NCBI GenBank assembly: GCA_030374765.1
Contig: JARGXX010000001.1
Span: 434,001-498,000, forward strand
Direction: 5' to 3'
DNA length: 64,000 nucleotides
Source: Agarophyton chilense
Taxonomy: Eukaryota; Rhodophyta; Florideophyceae; Gracilariales; Gracilariaceae
Part shown: positions 10,080 to 19,211 of the stretch, in pieces
Position numbering within the stretch: the first letter of the stretch is position 1
How the letters are laid out: every line of letters begins with the position of its first letter
Translations under genes and position numbers: made by a program
The notes under the pieces: generated by a model
Seen by the model: only the letters and a program-made list of their open reading frames with translations
What the model was told of the DNA's origin: nothing
Database searches by the model: none

Positions 10080-10375
10080 CGAATGGGCCACTTGGCCGCG
10101 GAACAAGAGTGCCACGGCATGGGATTGGTCAACGGCGACACTCGTGTAACAGATGACCAATAGCGTGCCGTGGCACTAGGCTGGGCGGCGGAACAGGAGT
10201 GCCACGTCGCAGGATTCAAGGACGGAGACACGTGTACTCGCGCTCGCAAATGGCGTGCCGTGACACTCGCGCGGGCGGCGGAACCAAGAGTGCCACGGCA
10301 CGTGATTGGAGGATGTCAACACGTGTAGGAAAGTTGGCCAATGGCATGCCGTAGCACTCCCCGCAGGCGGAGGAA
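10080..10375. repeat. Three 90-bp tandem repeats with internal inverted arms
   Basis: Units start with GCGGAAC at 10098, 10188 and 10278, an exact 90-bp period. Each unit contains AGTGCCACGGCA-type and TGCCGTGGCACT-type arms 40-50 bp apart, so each unit can fold. A short TG microsatellite (10045-10075) precedes the array. It lies between the transposase and the accessory ORF of the transposon, where such arrays can act as transposase binding sites or spacers. Confidence 0.85.
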
Positions 10376-10744
10376 TATTCGTGCAAGTGACACGTGTGCA
10401 CTCACGCGGTCAAGGTAGATGTGTGCAGTGCAACACGAATATAACGCTACAAGTGCATGTTTTCACAGACAACACCGTGCAAAACACGGATCGGAGCCGT
10501 TTCGATCGGCGATGTAGTCGTCTAGGGTTGGGGTGAAGCCGCCGACGACGTATGCGGAATTGACGAATGTGAGACGGGTTTGGCGGAGAGTGTGGGAGTC
10601 CTGGTTGAGAGCTAGTGTTTCGAGTGTGAGTGTGATGAAGGAGGGGAGTGCGAGGGTTCCAATCTGTGAGATGATGGCGATAGTGTCTGGGGAGAAGAGG
10701 TCCTGAAGGGAAGAGATTGTTGAGTGGGTGTTTGCTCGAAGGAA

Positions 10745-12589
10745 TTAGTGAGCGGTGATGAGATCAAAAAAGGAGGTGTGCTTGCCATCACGGACGAAAC
10801 CTGGTTTGCGGGCTTGGAAGGGAGGAGGAGGGGCATGGGAGGATGAGGTGACGGAAGGATCAGCGGAGAGAGTAATCCAATTGTTGACGGCATCGGAGCG
10901 TTCGATATCACGGATGGTTTCGTTGTGCGCGGTGGGTTTGCGCTTGGAGGTTCGGGAGTAATGTGCTTTGAAGAGGGTATGGGCTTGTTCGAAGATGCCT
11001 GCATCGTTGAAGTGGAGACCCCCAAAGCGTCGAATGTCGTCTACGATGTGATCGAGGAGGTGGAATTTGAGGGTGCCAAGGTTGGAGGTATGGTATGGAC
11101 CGAGAACATCGACAGCTCTGTGCTTGAAGGAATGGATTTGGGAGGCGAGTTTGGCAAGACGAGAAGTGGTCCATTCGCGGACGGAGTTGTAGCACATGGA
11201 GGTGAGGAGGAGGTCTGTGTACTTGGAGAAGACGGTTGTGATGGGAGCGGAATTGGCTTCGTCACAGCAGCGGTCGAAGAAGGCGCCGATGAAGGGGAAG
11301 ACCATGTCGAGGGCGCGGTAGTCGTTTGCTTCTAGCATGCCGCGGACGCCGTCAGTTGTGAAGAAGCCGTTGAGGGACTGCCCGCTTTCGGAAGTAGAGC
11401 AGTAGATGTGGAGGCCGGTAGCTGGGGAATGTTTTTCGATGGCGGTGAGGATGAAGTTGGAGTGCTTGAGGATGGAGGTGCGGACGGAGTGGAAGGAACG
11501 GCGGGAGTTTGTGGAGCTGATGGTGGTGAAGAGGTGTTCTGATCTGAGAAGTTCGATGGCGGCGAGCTTGATGAGTTTGGAAACGCCGAGGTGGTAGTTG
11601 TGGAGGGGTTCGAAGGGGAAGATGTTGTATGGGGTGAGGAGGGGGGTGATGTTGAAAAGGGGGCAATACTCGAAGAGGGAGGGGTATTTTGCGAGGTAGA
11701 GGGAGTGGAGTGCTTGGAGAGCTTGTTCCTTGAAGTTGCGCGAGACTCTTGGCTTGCGGGCGAGGAGAGCTGCTTCGGAGTCCTTGAGGAGGGAGAAGTG
11801 TTTGTTGCGGGCTGCAAGGGTGAGGGGAAGAGATCGAGAAGGATGGGCGTGAGAGTGTTGGTGGAGCTGTGAGCGAGGGACAGAGCATCTGTGGCAGGGG
11901 TGCTGGAGGCGGGTGCCGTGGGAGATGGCGAGAATATCCTTTGCCTCGGGAATGTCTGCGCAGTAGCTGGCGATGATGGGGTGGCATTGACGAAGAACGC
12001 CGTCTGCGTCGCGGAAGGGGAAACCGGGGAGGGCGGAAGAGAAGAGAGGTTGAAGGAGGGAGGAGATGGTCTGCTGTATGAGTTCCATTTTTGTTTGGCC
12101 GGGGATGGAGGAAGAATGAGTGATGATATCTGCATCTGGAGAAGGAGTGATTGGGGTGAAGGAGGTGGGAAGATAGCCGAGGAGTGTGAGATTGTCGGAG
12201 ATGCATTTGCGGCGAAAGGAGTCGGAGAAGTTGAGAAGGGTGATGTGGAGGGGGTAAGAGGTGATGGAAGAAGATTTGAGAGAGGTAGAGAACTTGTCGG
12301 AGTAGATTTGGACGAGGCCGATGAAGGAGTCGATACCGGTGGAGTGAGGGAGATGCCAGACGATGTTATCTTTTGTGGACTGCATGATGGCGGTCTTGAG
12401 TGCGGGGACGACTTTTGAGCCGAGGGTGGCTGCCATGGGGTGTGCGAAGGCGGGGGAGCCGGAGGCGGATGTTTGGGAGATGGGGTGGAAAAAGGTGTTC
12501 TTGAAGTGTGCGAGGGCGAGCTGTTGTTTGAGGACATGGATTGCGTCTTTCTGGAAGAGGGTTGCGGAGAAGCGTTTATGGGGATCCAA
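10745..12589 (-). CDS. CACTA/Plavaka-type transposase
   Basis: About 614 codons are open on the minus strand. The conserved core of TNP2/Plavaka-like transposases is recognisable: a segment running through PIIASYCADIPEAKDIL to a Cys-X2-Cys pair (CHRC), then FPFEPLHNYHLGVSKLIK, a form of the family 'P-x-HN-x-x-LG-V-x-K' block, and a late LKFHLLDHIVDDIRRFGG block. The frame opens with a TTG at 12589 and the first ATG in frame is ~52 codons later, so the true start is either that Met or comes from an upstream exon not identified. Ser/Thr/Pro/His-rich composition reflects the purine-poor coding strand. No stop interrupts it, so this transposon may be the youngest or best-preserved element here. 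Confidence 0.75.
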   Translation of the reverse strand: MDPHKRFSATLFQKDAIHVLKQQLALAHFKNTFFHPISQTSASGSPAFAHPMAATLGSKVVPALKTAIMQSTKDNIVWHLPHSTGIDSFIGLVQIYSDKFSTSLKSSSITSYPLHITLLNFSDSFRRKCISDNLTLLGYLPTSFTPITPSPDADIITHSSSIPGQTKMELIQQTISSLLQPLFSSALPGFPFRDADGVLRQCHPIIASYCADIPEAKDILAISHGTRLQHPCHRCSVPRSQLHQHSHAHPSRSLPLTLAARNKHFSLLKDSEAALLARKPRVSRNFKEQALQALHSLYLAKYPSLFEYCPLFNITPLLTPYNIFPFEPLHNYHLGVSKLIKLAAIELLRSEHLFTTISSTNSRRSFHSVRTSILKHSNFILTAIEKHSPATGLHIYCSTSESGQSLNGFFTTDGVRGMLEANDYRALDMVFPFIGAFFDRCCDEANSAPITTVFSKYTDLLLTSMCYNSVREWTTSRLAKLASQIHSFKHRAVDVLGPYHTSNLGTLKFHLLDHIVDDIRRFGGLHFNDAGIFEQAHTLFKAHYSRTSKRKPTAHNETIRDIERSDAVNNWITLSADPSVTSSSHAPPPPFQARKPGFVRDGKHTSFFDLITAH

Positions 12590-12818
12590 GATGGTGGAGG
12601 GGGCGAAACCAATGGACCTAAACTGCGGCGACAGAAAGATTCACGCTAGTTTTACCTCCATCAAAACTGGAAAAACTGCAGATATGTGCTAGTTTTCCTT
12701 CCCATACAAACTAGCACTAATGAACGAATGAAAATATTTTCGGAAATTAACACCTCCAAATTTGGATAAATTAATGGGTTTTTCGGTCATTTCAATTCGT
12801 CCTTTTTTGACGACTGAA

Positions 12819-12835
12819 CTAGCATTCCGAGAACA
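12819..12835 (-). repeat. Right terminal inverted repeat of the DNA transposon
   Basis: Perfect complement of 9159-9175, followed by the CTG target duplication at 12836-12838. Several AAACTAGC/GCTAGTTTT motifs lie just inside it. Confidence 0.95.
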
Positions 12836-12840
12836 CTGAC

Positions 12841-14668
12841 GAATGCACCAAATATCGGTACCGGTGTCGTGTGCGACCCCCGGGCTTGTCACACTACAAA
12901 ACCATCCGAGGTTAGCACATCGACACCTCACCTTGATGGCCAACGGGATTGTCGACAACATCCCAAATCAACCCTTTAAGGTGTGTCTCAGTAATTTCAG
13001 CAGTCACGACGTGAAGTTGCCGAAAAATACCAATGTTGGCATAGAACTACCGGCACCACAAAGGGTCTTCACCGTAGCTCACACTGATATCGGCGTCGTC
13101 GCCCTTGGTAAGGAAGGGGGTGCGCAAATGCGTCCACAGCCACAAAGGTATCGATGAATACCAACTTGGAAGCAAAGCTAACCGATAAGGCATCGGTAGA
13201 CAAAGAAGAAAAACCGGACCCTGAGAGGCAATGGCAAGATACAGTCCAGATCGGTGAAGAAAATGGCGAACTGCGTGGCCGTATTCTCGACCTTCTGGAG
13301 GAGTTCGAAACCATGTGGTCAGGCCATCTGGGCGAAATTAAGGCCACACAGCATCTCATCGAGCTCCTCCCTGACTCGAAGCCGATTTATCAGCAACCAT
13401 ACCGTGCAGATCCGAAGGCGAGAGAAGTAGAACTCAAAGAAGTGGAGCGAATGCTCCAAGAAGGTGTAATTGAACCAGCCAACTCAGATTGGGGTAGTCC
13501 CGTGGTTCTGGTTCAGAAGAAAGGATATATTCGTATGAGGTTCTGTGTGGACTACAGGAAGCTCAATAGCGTGACCTTCAGGAATTTGTACCCGAGACCT
13601 AGAGTGGATGAGTGCATCGACTCCTTGGGAGATGCGCAGATATTTACCACGTTGGATGCCAATTGTGGTTATTGGCAGGTACCTGTAGGTGAGGAAGATC
13701 GAGACAAAACGACCTTCACGTGTCATGCACGTTTGTTTCGCTTCACGCGGATGCCATTTGGGTTGCCCAATGCTCCAGCCCCCTTTCAAAGGGCGCTGGG
13801 CATCATCCTTTCGAAGGTTAAATGGACAACCGCCTTGGTATACATCGATGATGTAATCATCTATTCCAGATCGGTAAAAGAGCACTTTGCACACGTATGC
13901 ACCGTACTAACCCTTCTAGCTGAGGCGGGGGTGACGCTGAAGCTACGCAAATGCGTCTTCTTTACCAGAATGGTTGAATACCTGGGACACATCATTGGCC
14001 CTGGTACCCTAGAAATTGCGCCAAGCAACATTAGAGCCGTACAGAAGGTCAAGTTGCCACGATCCCAGACAAACGTACGATCCTTTATAGGTTTAAGTAA
14101 CATCTATCGTCGCTTCATGAAGGGATTCGCGAAAATAGCGGCTCCCCTCAACAAGAAGCTCCAGAAAGGTGAACCTGAACGGTTTGAGAATCTATCGAAC
14201 GACGAAATGGATACCTTTCAGGAATTGAAACGAGCGCTGTTGTCGCCGCCAATCTCAGCGTTACCGAAAACAAGTGTACCGTACACGCTGGATACAGATG
14301 CATCCCATGCTTAAATTGGTTGATTTCTCACGCAGGAGCAGCACAACTGAGACAAATTACCTATAGGGTACTAGAGCCGCGCTATGAATGAGGCGGAGCA
14401 GAACTACACGGTAACCAAGAAGGAATGTCTAGAAGTAGTGTGGAGCATGTTGATGTTCCGTCCATACCTTTATGGTGAGCGATTTACGTTGAGCACCGAC
14501 CACGACGGCTTAAGGTGGACCCTCGGACTCGCAGATGCGTCTTGTAGACTTGCCCGTTGGAGGTTGAGACTGTCGGAGTTTGAATACGACGTACAGTACC
14601 GTCCAGGTATCAAGCACAACATGGCTGATGCTATGTCACGCCTAAACACCTCAGGGTTAGAGACATAA
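12841..14668 (+). pseudogene. Element 1 protease-RT linker, reverse transcriptase and RNase H
   Basis: The linker resumes with LVTLQNHPRLAHRHLTLMANG, alignable to element 3. The RT open frame (13154-14314) holds the fingers block (FCVDYRKLNSVT), LDANCGYWQVP, MPFGLPNAPAPFQ and the catalytic YIDD at 13841-13852, followed by the connection LGHIIGPG block. RNase H begins at YTLDTDASHA where a stop (14312-14314) interrupts, and continues from 14384 (YTVTKKECLEVVWSM, then FTLSTDHDGLRWTL). A frameshift and rearranged bases lie between 14314 and 14384. This part would make element cDNA and remove RNA template; it is broken here. Confidence 0.9.
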
Positions 14669-14671
14669 CCT

Positions 14672-16232
14672 GTGGACGATGATATCCCTTGCTTTTTGGT
14701 TTCATCAAACCGAAATGGTACCGGCGAACACCTAGAAGGATGTTGGGACTTACCTGAAGAAGGTGCTTTGCGGAACACCGACATGGAAACGCAGATACTG
14801 ACCCTAGAGGAAACGAACGTAATGCCCGTAACCAGAGAGGAATTTCTACAAGAACAGGCCCAGGATGCGTTCTGCAGAACCCTGGCTGACCAAATTGGTT
14901 TCAAAGGATCACCGTTCGATGTGGACCACAATGGTACATCGTGAGAAGGTCAACCTTGGATGCTAGCCTTCAAGAGGTGGTTCCAGAGGCACTTCGCCCG
15001 AGAGTCTTGTATCTCGCGCACTACCCGCGATTATCGGGACACCCCGGTGCTACCAGGATGTATTACACCTTGAGGCAACAGTTCTACTGGCCTCATATGG
15101 CTAATGATGTCTATTCCTGTGTAGGTCAATGCGAATCCTGTGTTCGTACCCGCGGTGGTATTCGAAAGCATCGAAAATACCTCAGGCTGTTTCCAGCAGC
15201 AGGTCTGCTGGAATTTGTTGTGATAGACCTTCTAGGACCACTTCCCAAGACCAAGAACGGGTATCAGCACATTCTAGTGATCACCGACAGGTTCTCGAAG
15301 CTCACGAGAGCGATACCTTTCAAGGATACAAATTCAACAACGCTGGCGATGGCGTTCCTTAACAATTGGGTCTACTCGTATGGTTCACCACTGTACCTAC
15401 TGATCGATAATGGTTCTAACCTGGCATCGAAGTTCTTCGACGCAGTCTGTAACCTCTTGGGTATAAAGAACTATTCCACTACTGCCCACCACACCCGCAG
15501 ACGAACGGACAGGTCGAGCGCTTTAACCACACATTGGTATCAAGGCTACGACACTATACGGAAGAGCACCAAACTGGGTGGGATGAGCTGGTGCAAACTC
15601 ACACCTACTCCTATAACCTTCAGTTACACCGGTCAACGCACACCACTACCTTTGATTTGGTTCTTTCGCGACACCCCCCAGGTATTGTAGTGCAGGGAGA
15701 TCATGCCACCAGCACTGCAGCTGGCGCACTGACCCCTGTCCAGGTCACGCGAAATACCCTTGTGAGGTTGAGGAGGGCTCTCAAACATGCAGAGAGTCGT
15801 TTCACTGTAGCCCAGAAGCGGTACAAGGCCGACTTCGACCGTGGGGTAACCAAAGTGGTCTCTGTATCTTCGGGACAATATGTCTACATAGATAACCCAC
15901 CTTCAGGTAAAAGACCACGACCGGGTGATGAAGCGGACGATGAAGCTATTGATAGAGATATCAATTCGAAGCTTCTACCCAAATCAGTGGGACCTTATAA
16001 GGTATTGAACGCATCAGACCACACCGTTACGGTTGAACAAGATGGAATACCGAATATGATATCAATTGACCGTATTACGGTAGCACCTGAAACGGTTCAA
16101 CATCGCATTGAGGCAGGCACCTCAACCCGAGAGCCCAGAGCGGTAGCTCTGCGCACAAGACCCTCGGAGGACCCCACCCCCATTGAGGTGAACGATGACT
16201 TCAACGGGATGATCCGGATTACAACCCTCTAA
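14672..16232 (+). pseudogene. Element 1 integrase
   Basis: The zinc-binding HHCC module is present (HYPRLSGHPGATR, then CVGQCESC). The DDE core follows with VVIDLLGPLP and LLIDNGSNLA for the two Asp residues. The Glu-containing QTNGQVERFN block is in a different frame after a single-base change near 15485, so the enzyme is disrupted. The 3' part (15534-16232) continues the C-terminal GPY/F-type domain (LPKSVGPYKVL), which in this family precedes a chromodomain. A stop near 14945 separates the RNase H-integrase linker from the zinc module. Confidence 0.88.
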
Positions 16233-16299
16233 CAGGGACGGAAATTGAACCCTCGAGGTAGCGTTCCCCCGAAAGATCAGGACCAAACCTCAGAGGAAT

Positions 16300-16450
16300 T
16301 TCCCGTTGACCATCTGGTGGGCCACACGCGAACCTACAATGTCTGAAGTACACCGTCAGGTGGTACGGCTGAGGTCCAGAAGGGGACACCCTCGAACCCC
16401 CAGCCGCAATACCCCCACACTTCCGTATTAGGTTTTGGCGCCGTCGCAAG
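16300..16450 (+). pseudogene. Element 1 integrase C-terminal chromodomain (degenerate)
   Basis: With two stops tolerated the sequence reads through HLVGHTRTYN, LKYTVRWYG and GPEGDTLEP to FRIRFWRRR. This is the chromodomain pattern of chromovirus integrases, which steers insertion to marked chromatin. The copy at 34770-34925 (element 5) is close to it. Identification rests on the same domain in elements 2, 3 and 5. Confidence 0.75.
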
Positions 16451-16709
16451 GAGCAGATGCCTGCAGATGGCTATCCTTAGACCTTCGTGGTACTCAGGCC
16501 TAAGGAAGGGGGAGAAAAGACGTCGTTTTCCGCAGAAGGAGGACGCATATGCGTCTCAGATTACCTACAACGGAGGACCCGAAAGAACAACCGAATGTAA
16601 CAGTAGAAGAGAAAAGAAGAGACAACAATTTACTCTAAGAAGGAAACACTGAGGAAGTCAAGTGGCAGGCGGCCGCCACAAGAACCTCAAAGGTGAAGCG
16701 ACAGAAAGT

Positions 16710-17108
16710 CTAGCCCCCGAATTCAGGAGTAGAAAGACCTGTCGGTTTAGGAGCAGTGGGATCAGGAGGACCCATTTTATTGACTACCCACGGAGGAAAA
16801 CTTGCAGAAATGCTAGGAGCCATCGACATATGAGGTAGCGAAGGAGAGGTAGCCCTGCCACTGGGGAGAGAAGTCGAAAACAAAAGAGGATGAACGAAAG
16901 GAACCGCCGGAGCGGGTTGCAAAACCGCAGGGTTCAAGTTAGCACCTAGAAGGGGATCCGTAAAAGGATCAGATGGCGCAGCAGCAGAGACTCTCGCCAG
17001 ATTGGCAGCCTGACGGGTGGCCAGTTGGTACATGTCGAACTGGAACCGATTCCCGAACTCACCAAGTTGGTTCAGCGCCTTCATGTATTGTGCATGGCGC
17101 GGCAGCAA
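16710..17108 (-). CDS. Element 1 antisense ORF, C-terminal part
   Basis: A 132-codon minus-strand frame lies between chromodomain and 3' LTR, antisense to the element. Its N-terminal part (MKALNQLGEFGNRFQ, then MYQLATRQAANLA) aligns by eye with antisense frames of element 5 (INQAVASLCRFQVGMYQAVT) and element 3. The rest is Pro/Ala/Ser-rich, like the tail in element 5. The matching N-terminal domains of the family are not seen here, so the frame looks truncated (17109-17542 carries no clear continuation). Function unknown; related placements are known as aORFs in some plant Ty3/gypsy elements. Confidence 0.55.
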   Translation of the reverse strand: MLPRHAQYMKALNQLGEFGNRFQFDMYQLATRQAANLARVSAAAPSDPFTDPLLGANLNPAVLQPAPAVPFVHPLLFSTSLPSGRATSPSLPHMSMAPSISASFPPWVVNKMGPPDPTAPKPTGLSTPEFGG

Positions 17109-17542
17109 TACCTTAAGGGTTGTCGAGCCGTGGGAACGACCAGACGGGACGGCGCGCGCAGGTACCTAAAAGAGAAATGAAGTTTGAGTAACCGGGAATG
17201 GTGCGATGCCAACTTGGTTAAACAGTGGGCTATGGGGAAGCAGAATCGCAAGCATGCAGGGCCATTACCAAAAAGGTGTCCGCTAGCGCGTTATTGACAC
17301 TGCATCGTCCTCATGACAGTCCCTCCCTGAATGGTGGTCGCTTAATTCGTGCGCCGCCGTCGTCGCTCGCGCTCCCAAACTGTCACTGGCACCGAGTTCT
17401 GAACCTCAAGGGATCGCGCTTCGCGCAACGTGAGCAACCGCCGGCGGACACCACTCCGATGCCCGCGCCGCTGTCGCTCCCTATACCTTTATGGTTTGAT
17501 GGAAGGAGACACGGGGCGTGTCTCACGGGTAGGAAGGCAGTC
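17109..17542. other. Non-coding 3' region of element 1, polypurine tract unclear
   Basis: No supported coding frame. The bases before the 3' LTR (about 17528-17542, GGGTAGGAAGGCAGTC) are purine-rich and take the place where element 5 has AGGAGGGGGATC, so they are the likely but degraded polypurine tract. Confidence 0.4.
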
Positions 17543-18157
17543 TGTCGTATAGTGGCAGAAGGTTTGACCTTTGAGGTTGTCGATATGCTACAATGACCTT
17601 GTGGGTGATGGATGCGAGGGATCATCGGCCATGCAGCTCCGGGCGAGCTACTATCTAGGTGTTGTCAGCCACCTGTAGTGTTGACATGTACCTTCTGGTT
17701 GAGTAATTGTTAGTAATTGTAATTTTAATTGTAATTATATTTATTTTAGTACAGTAGTGGAGTGGCCACCTGGCACTGTAGCCAGTGCTGGCCAGGTCTC
17801 TGACACTAGGTCAGAGACCGTGCCTTGCTGGCACCTCCCGGGTGATCTGGAGAGTGTAGTCCACCGCATATGGGGAACTGCACCTCCCCCATCCTAATAT
17901 GATAAAGACAGTCACCACTTGGGTCACGACTATACCTTTTGGTTCATTGTTTCTCAACTACCACACAGGCATTCCCGCGCGTCGACGCCTACCATGGTTC
18001 ACCTACACGGTATAGGCTAGTTGCCCCGCCGTTTGCCCCTGCTGGTTTTCACGGTGCCCTGTTACCATCGAGGTTTATTACGTCTACCTTCTAAGGTTGA
18101 GCGTCACCACGCTCCCGAGACAAGACAGTAGCATACCACAGAAGTGATTGTACGACA
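17543..18157 (+). repeat. 3' LTR of element 1
   Basis: 615 bp beginning TGTCG and ending CGACA, followed directly by the GAAGG duplication. It matches 4684-5320 over its length. An AATTGTAATT-type AT-rich run near 17705-17745 is shared by both copies. Confidence 0.93.
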
Positions 18158-18162
18158 GAAGG

Positions 18163-18326
18163 CCCTGCTTCCGAGAACACGACAATCTTTGACTACTTTC
18201 TGTGGATGTATTCGACGATATTATTAACTTAAATAGTTTCAATGACAAATGTAAAGCTCAAAAAGAGTGGACTTATCGGAGTAGACTCAGGCGAGTTCAT
18301 TAAGTTTTTTGGCGCTTTGTTTCTAA
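18163..18326 (+). pseudogene. piggyBac-type transposase relic, N-terminal piece
   Basis: The frame reads TIFDYFLWMY, then IVSMTN, then GEFIKFFGALFLM, with one stop. This is the N-terminal block of piggyBac-type (DDE_Tnp_1_7) transposases, where an FDxF...TN...E-x-x-K-F-F-G pattern precedes the catalytic domain. It ends at the left LTR of element 2 and resumes at 29104 in the matching frame. Its left side abuts the element 1 target duplication, so both LTR elements landed in this older DNA transposon. Confidence 0.7.
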
Positions 18327-19043
18327 TGCAGTATCAGCTCTAACGGAGAGAGCACACACCTGCGACAGCGTTCGGACTGCAGATGGGTCGCTTGCGGCGA
18401 AGGAAAAGGGGTGGTAGAGCTACACCACCAGCGAGATGGAAGTGGGGTGTAAGGACACTACTCGCCAGCGAGGGTGAACAGTGCAACTGTAAAACGTTGA
18501 TGGAACGTAGGTACGAGACGGCTCGTGAAGTGGTTGGGGACTGACTATCTATTATAGCTCGTCCGGATCTCCGGTTAAGGAATCGTAAGCGAGGAACAGA
18601 ATAGTCATGATGCCCATGGTGTCTCCTTTACTTGGAGTCGGTGCTCACCTCTGGTACACTATATACTGTGTACCAGGGTGAGTGGCCAAATATATATATA
18701 AATAATACCCAGTGGTCAGCCACTTAGCCAAACAACTGTATGGGTATGGTCCCTAATGGACTTACATCTACAAAGGGTGGTAAAGCCCTCCACGTGGATC
18801 GCCACTACATGCGCCGTTGCCAATATGGCATTCCTCTGGGAAGGGTCGCATCTATGCGCGCGCCGCGGTAAGCCACTCGACCCATGACGCCACGTGTTCC
18901 ACTAAGACATTCTGCCTCTAGGCATCCTATGCGGGATGCCGCTTCATATCACAATGCTGATGATAACACTCACTTATTGAGTTCCAACCGCGACTTCGCG
19001 AAAAACCAACCTATCGGATTCCCCGACATAGTAGAATACTACC
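18327..19043 (-). repeat. 3' LTR of element 2
   Basis: 717 bp, same length as 28387-29103 and ~97% identical by eye. It contains an inverted repeat (CTGGTACAC at 18651-18659 and GTGTACCAG at 18668-18676, extendable to CTCACC/GGTGAG) and an AT run (TATATATATAAATAA, near 18690) that on the element strand could be its TATA region. On the minus strand a polypurine tract (AGGGGGGTG, 19044-19052) lies next to it. Confidence 0.93.
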
Positions 19044-19211
19044 CACCCCCCTCGTTAAGCGCGAACCATGTGGGACGCAAGGAGCGTTTATACGCAGTCG
19101 GACCGGTGTTCCGGGTACTCATCGTCATCACGAATTCCTCGCCGCTCGACCAACTCTTACAGTTCTCAACAGCATACTGTTCCTCACCGCTCTTCAGCTC
19201 GATCTCTCGCG

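Larger units (their letters stand above)
9159..12835 (-). mobile_element. CACTA/Plavaka-like DNA transposon inside element 1
   Basis: The 3677-bp insertion has perfect 17-bp terminal inverted repeats (TGTTCTCGGAATGCTAG at the left, its complement at the right) flanked by a 3-bp CTG duplication (9156-9158 and 12836-12838). Subterminal GCTAGTTTT/AAAACTAGC motifs recur near both ends (9171-9205; 12640-12720, 12810-12822). A 3-bp duplication with subterminal motif clusters is typical of the CACTA (EnSpm) superfamily, although the termini begin TGTTC rather than CACTA. A transposase-like ORF lies on the minus strand. The insertion is younger than element 1, which it splits. Confidence 0.88.
4684..18157 (+). 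mobile_element. Element 1: Ty3/gypsy chromovirus, nested and decayed
   Basis: Two LTRs (4684-5320 and 17543-18157) enclose, in order, gag, protease, RT, RNase H, integrase and chromodomain on the + strand, the chromovirus order. The 5-bp target duplication GAAGG is intact at 4679-4683 and 18158-18162, which fixes both ends. A DNA transposon (9159-12835) sits inside the protease-RT linker. Coding frames carry several stops and frameshifts, so it is inactive. A minus-strand ORF lies between the chromodomain and the 3' LTR. It is inserted in a piggyBac relic whose next part starts at 18163. Confidence 0.92.

Noticed and set aside
10080-10375. CRISPR-like array
   Set aside because: Repeats are 90 bp contiguous tandem units without spacers, in eukaryotic transposon sequence.
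11332-12612. 426-codon Ser/Pro-rich minus-strand ORF overlapping the transposase
   Set aside because: Low-complexity shadow in another frame of the transposase; the frame chosen holds the recognised conserved blocks.
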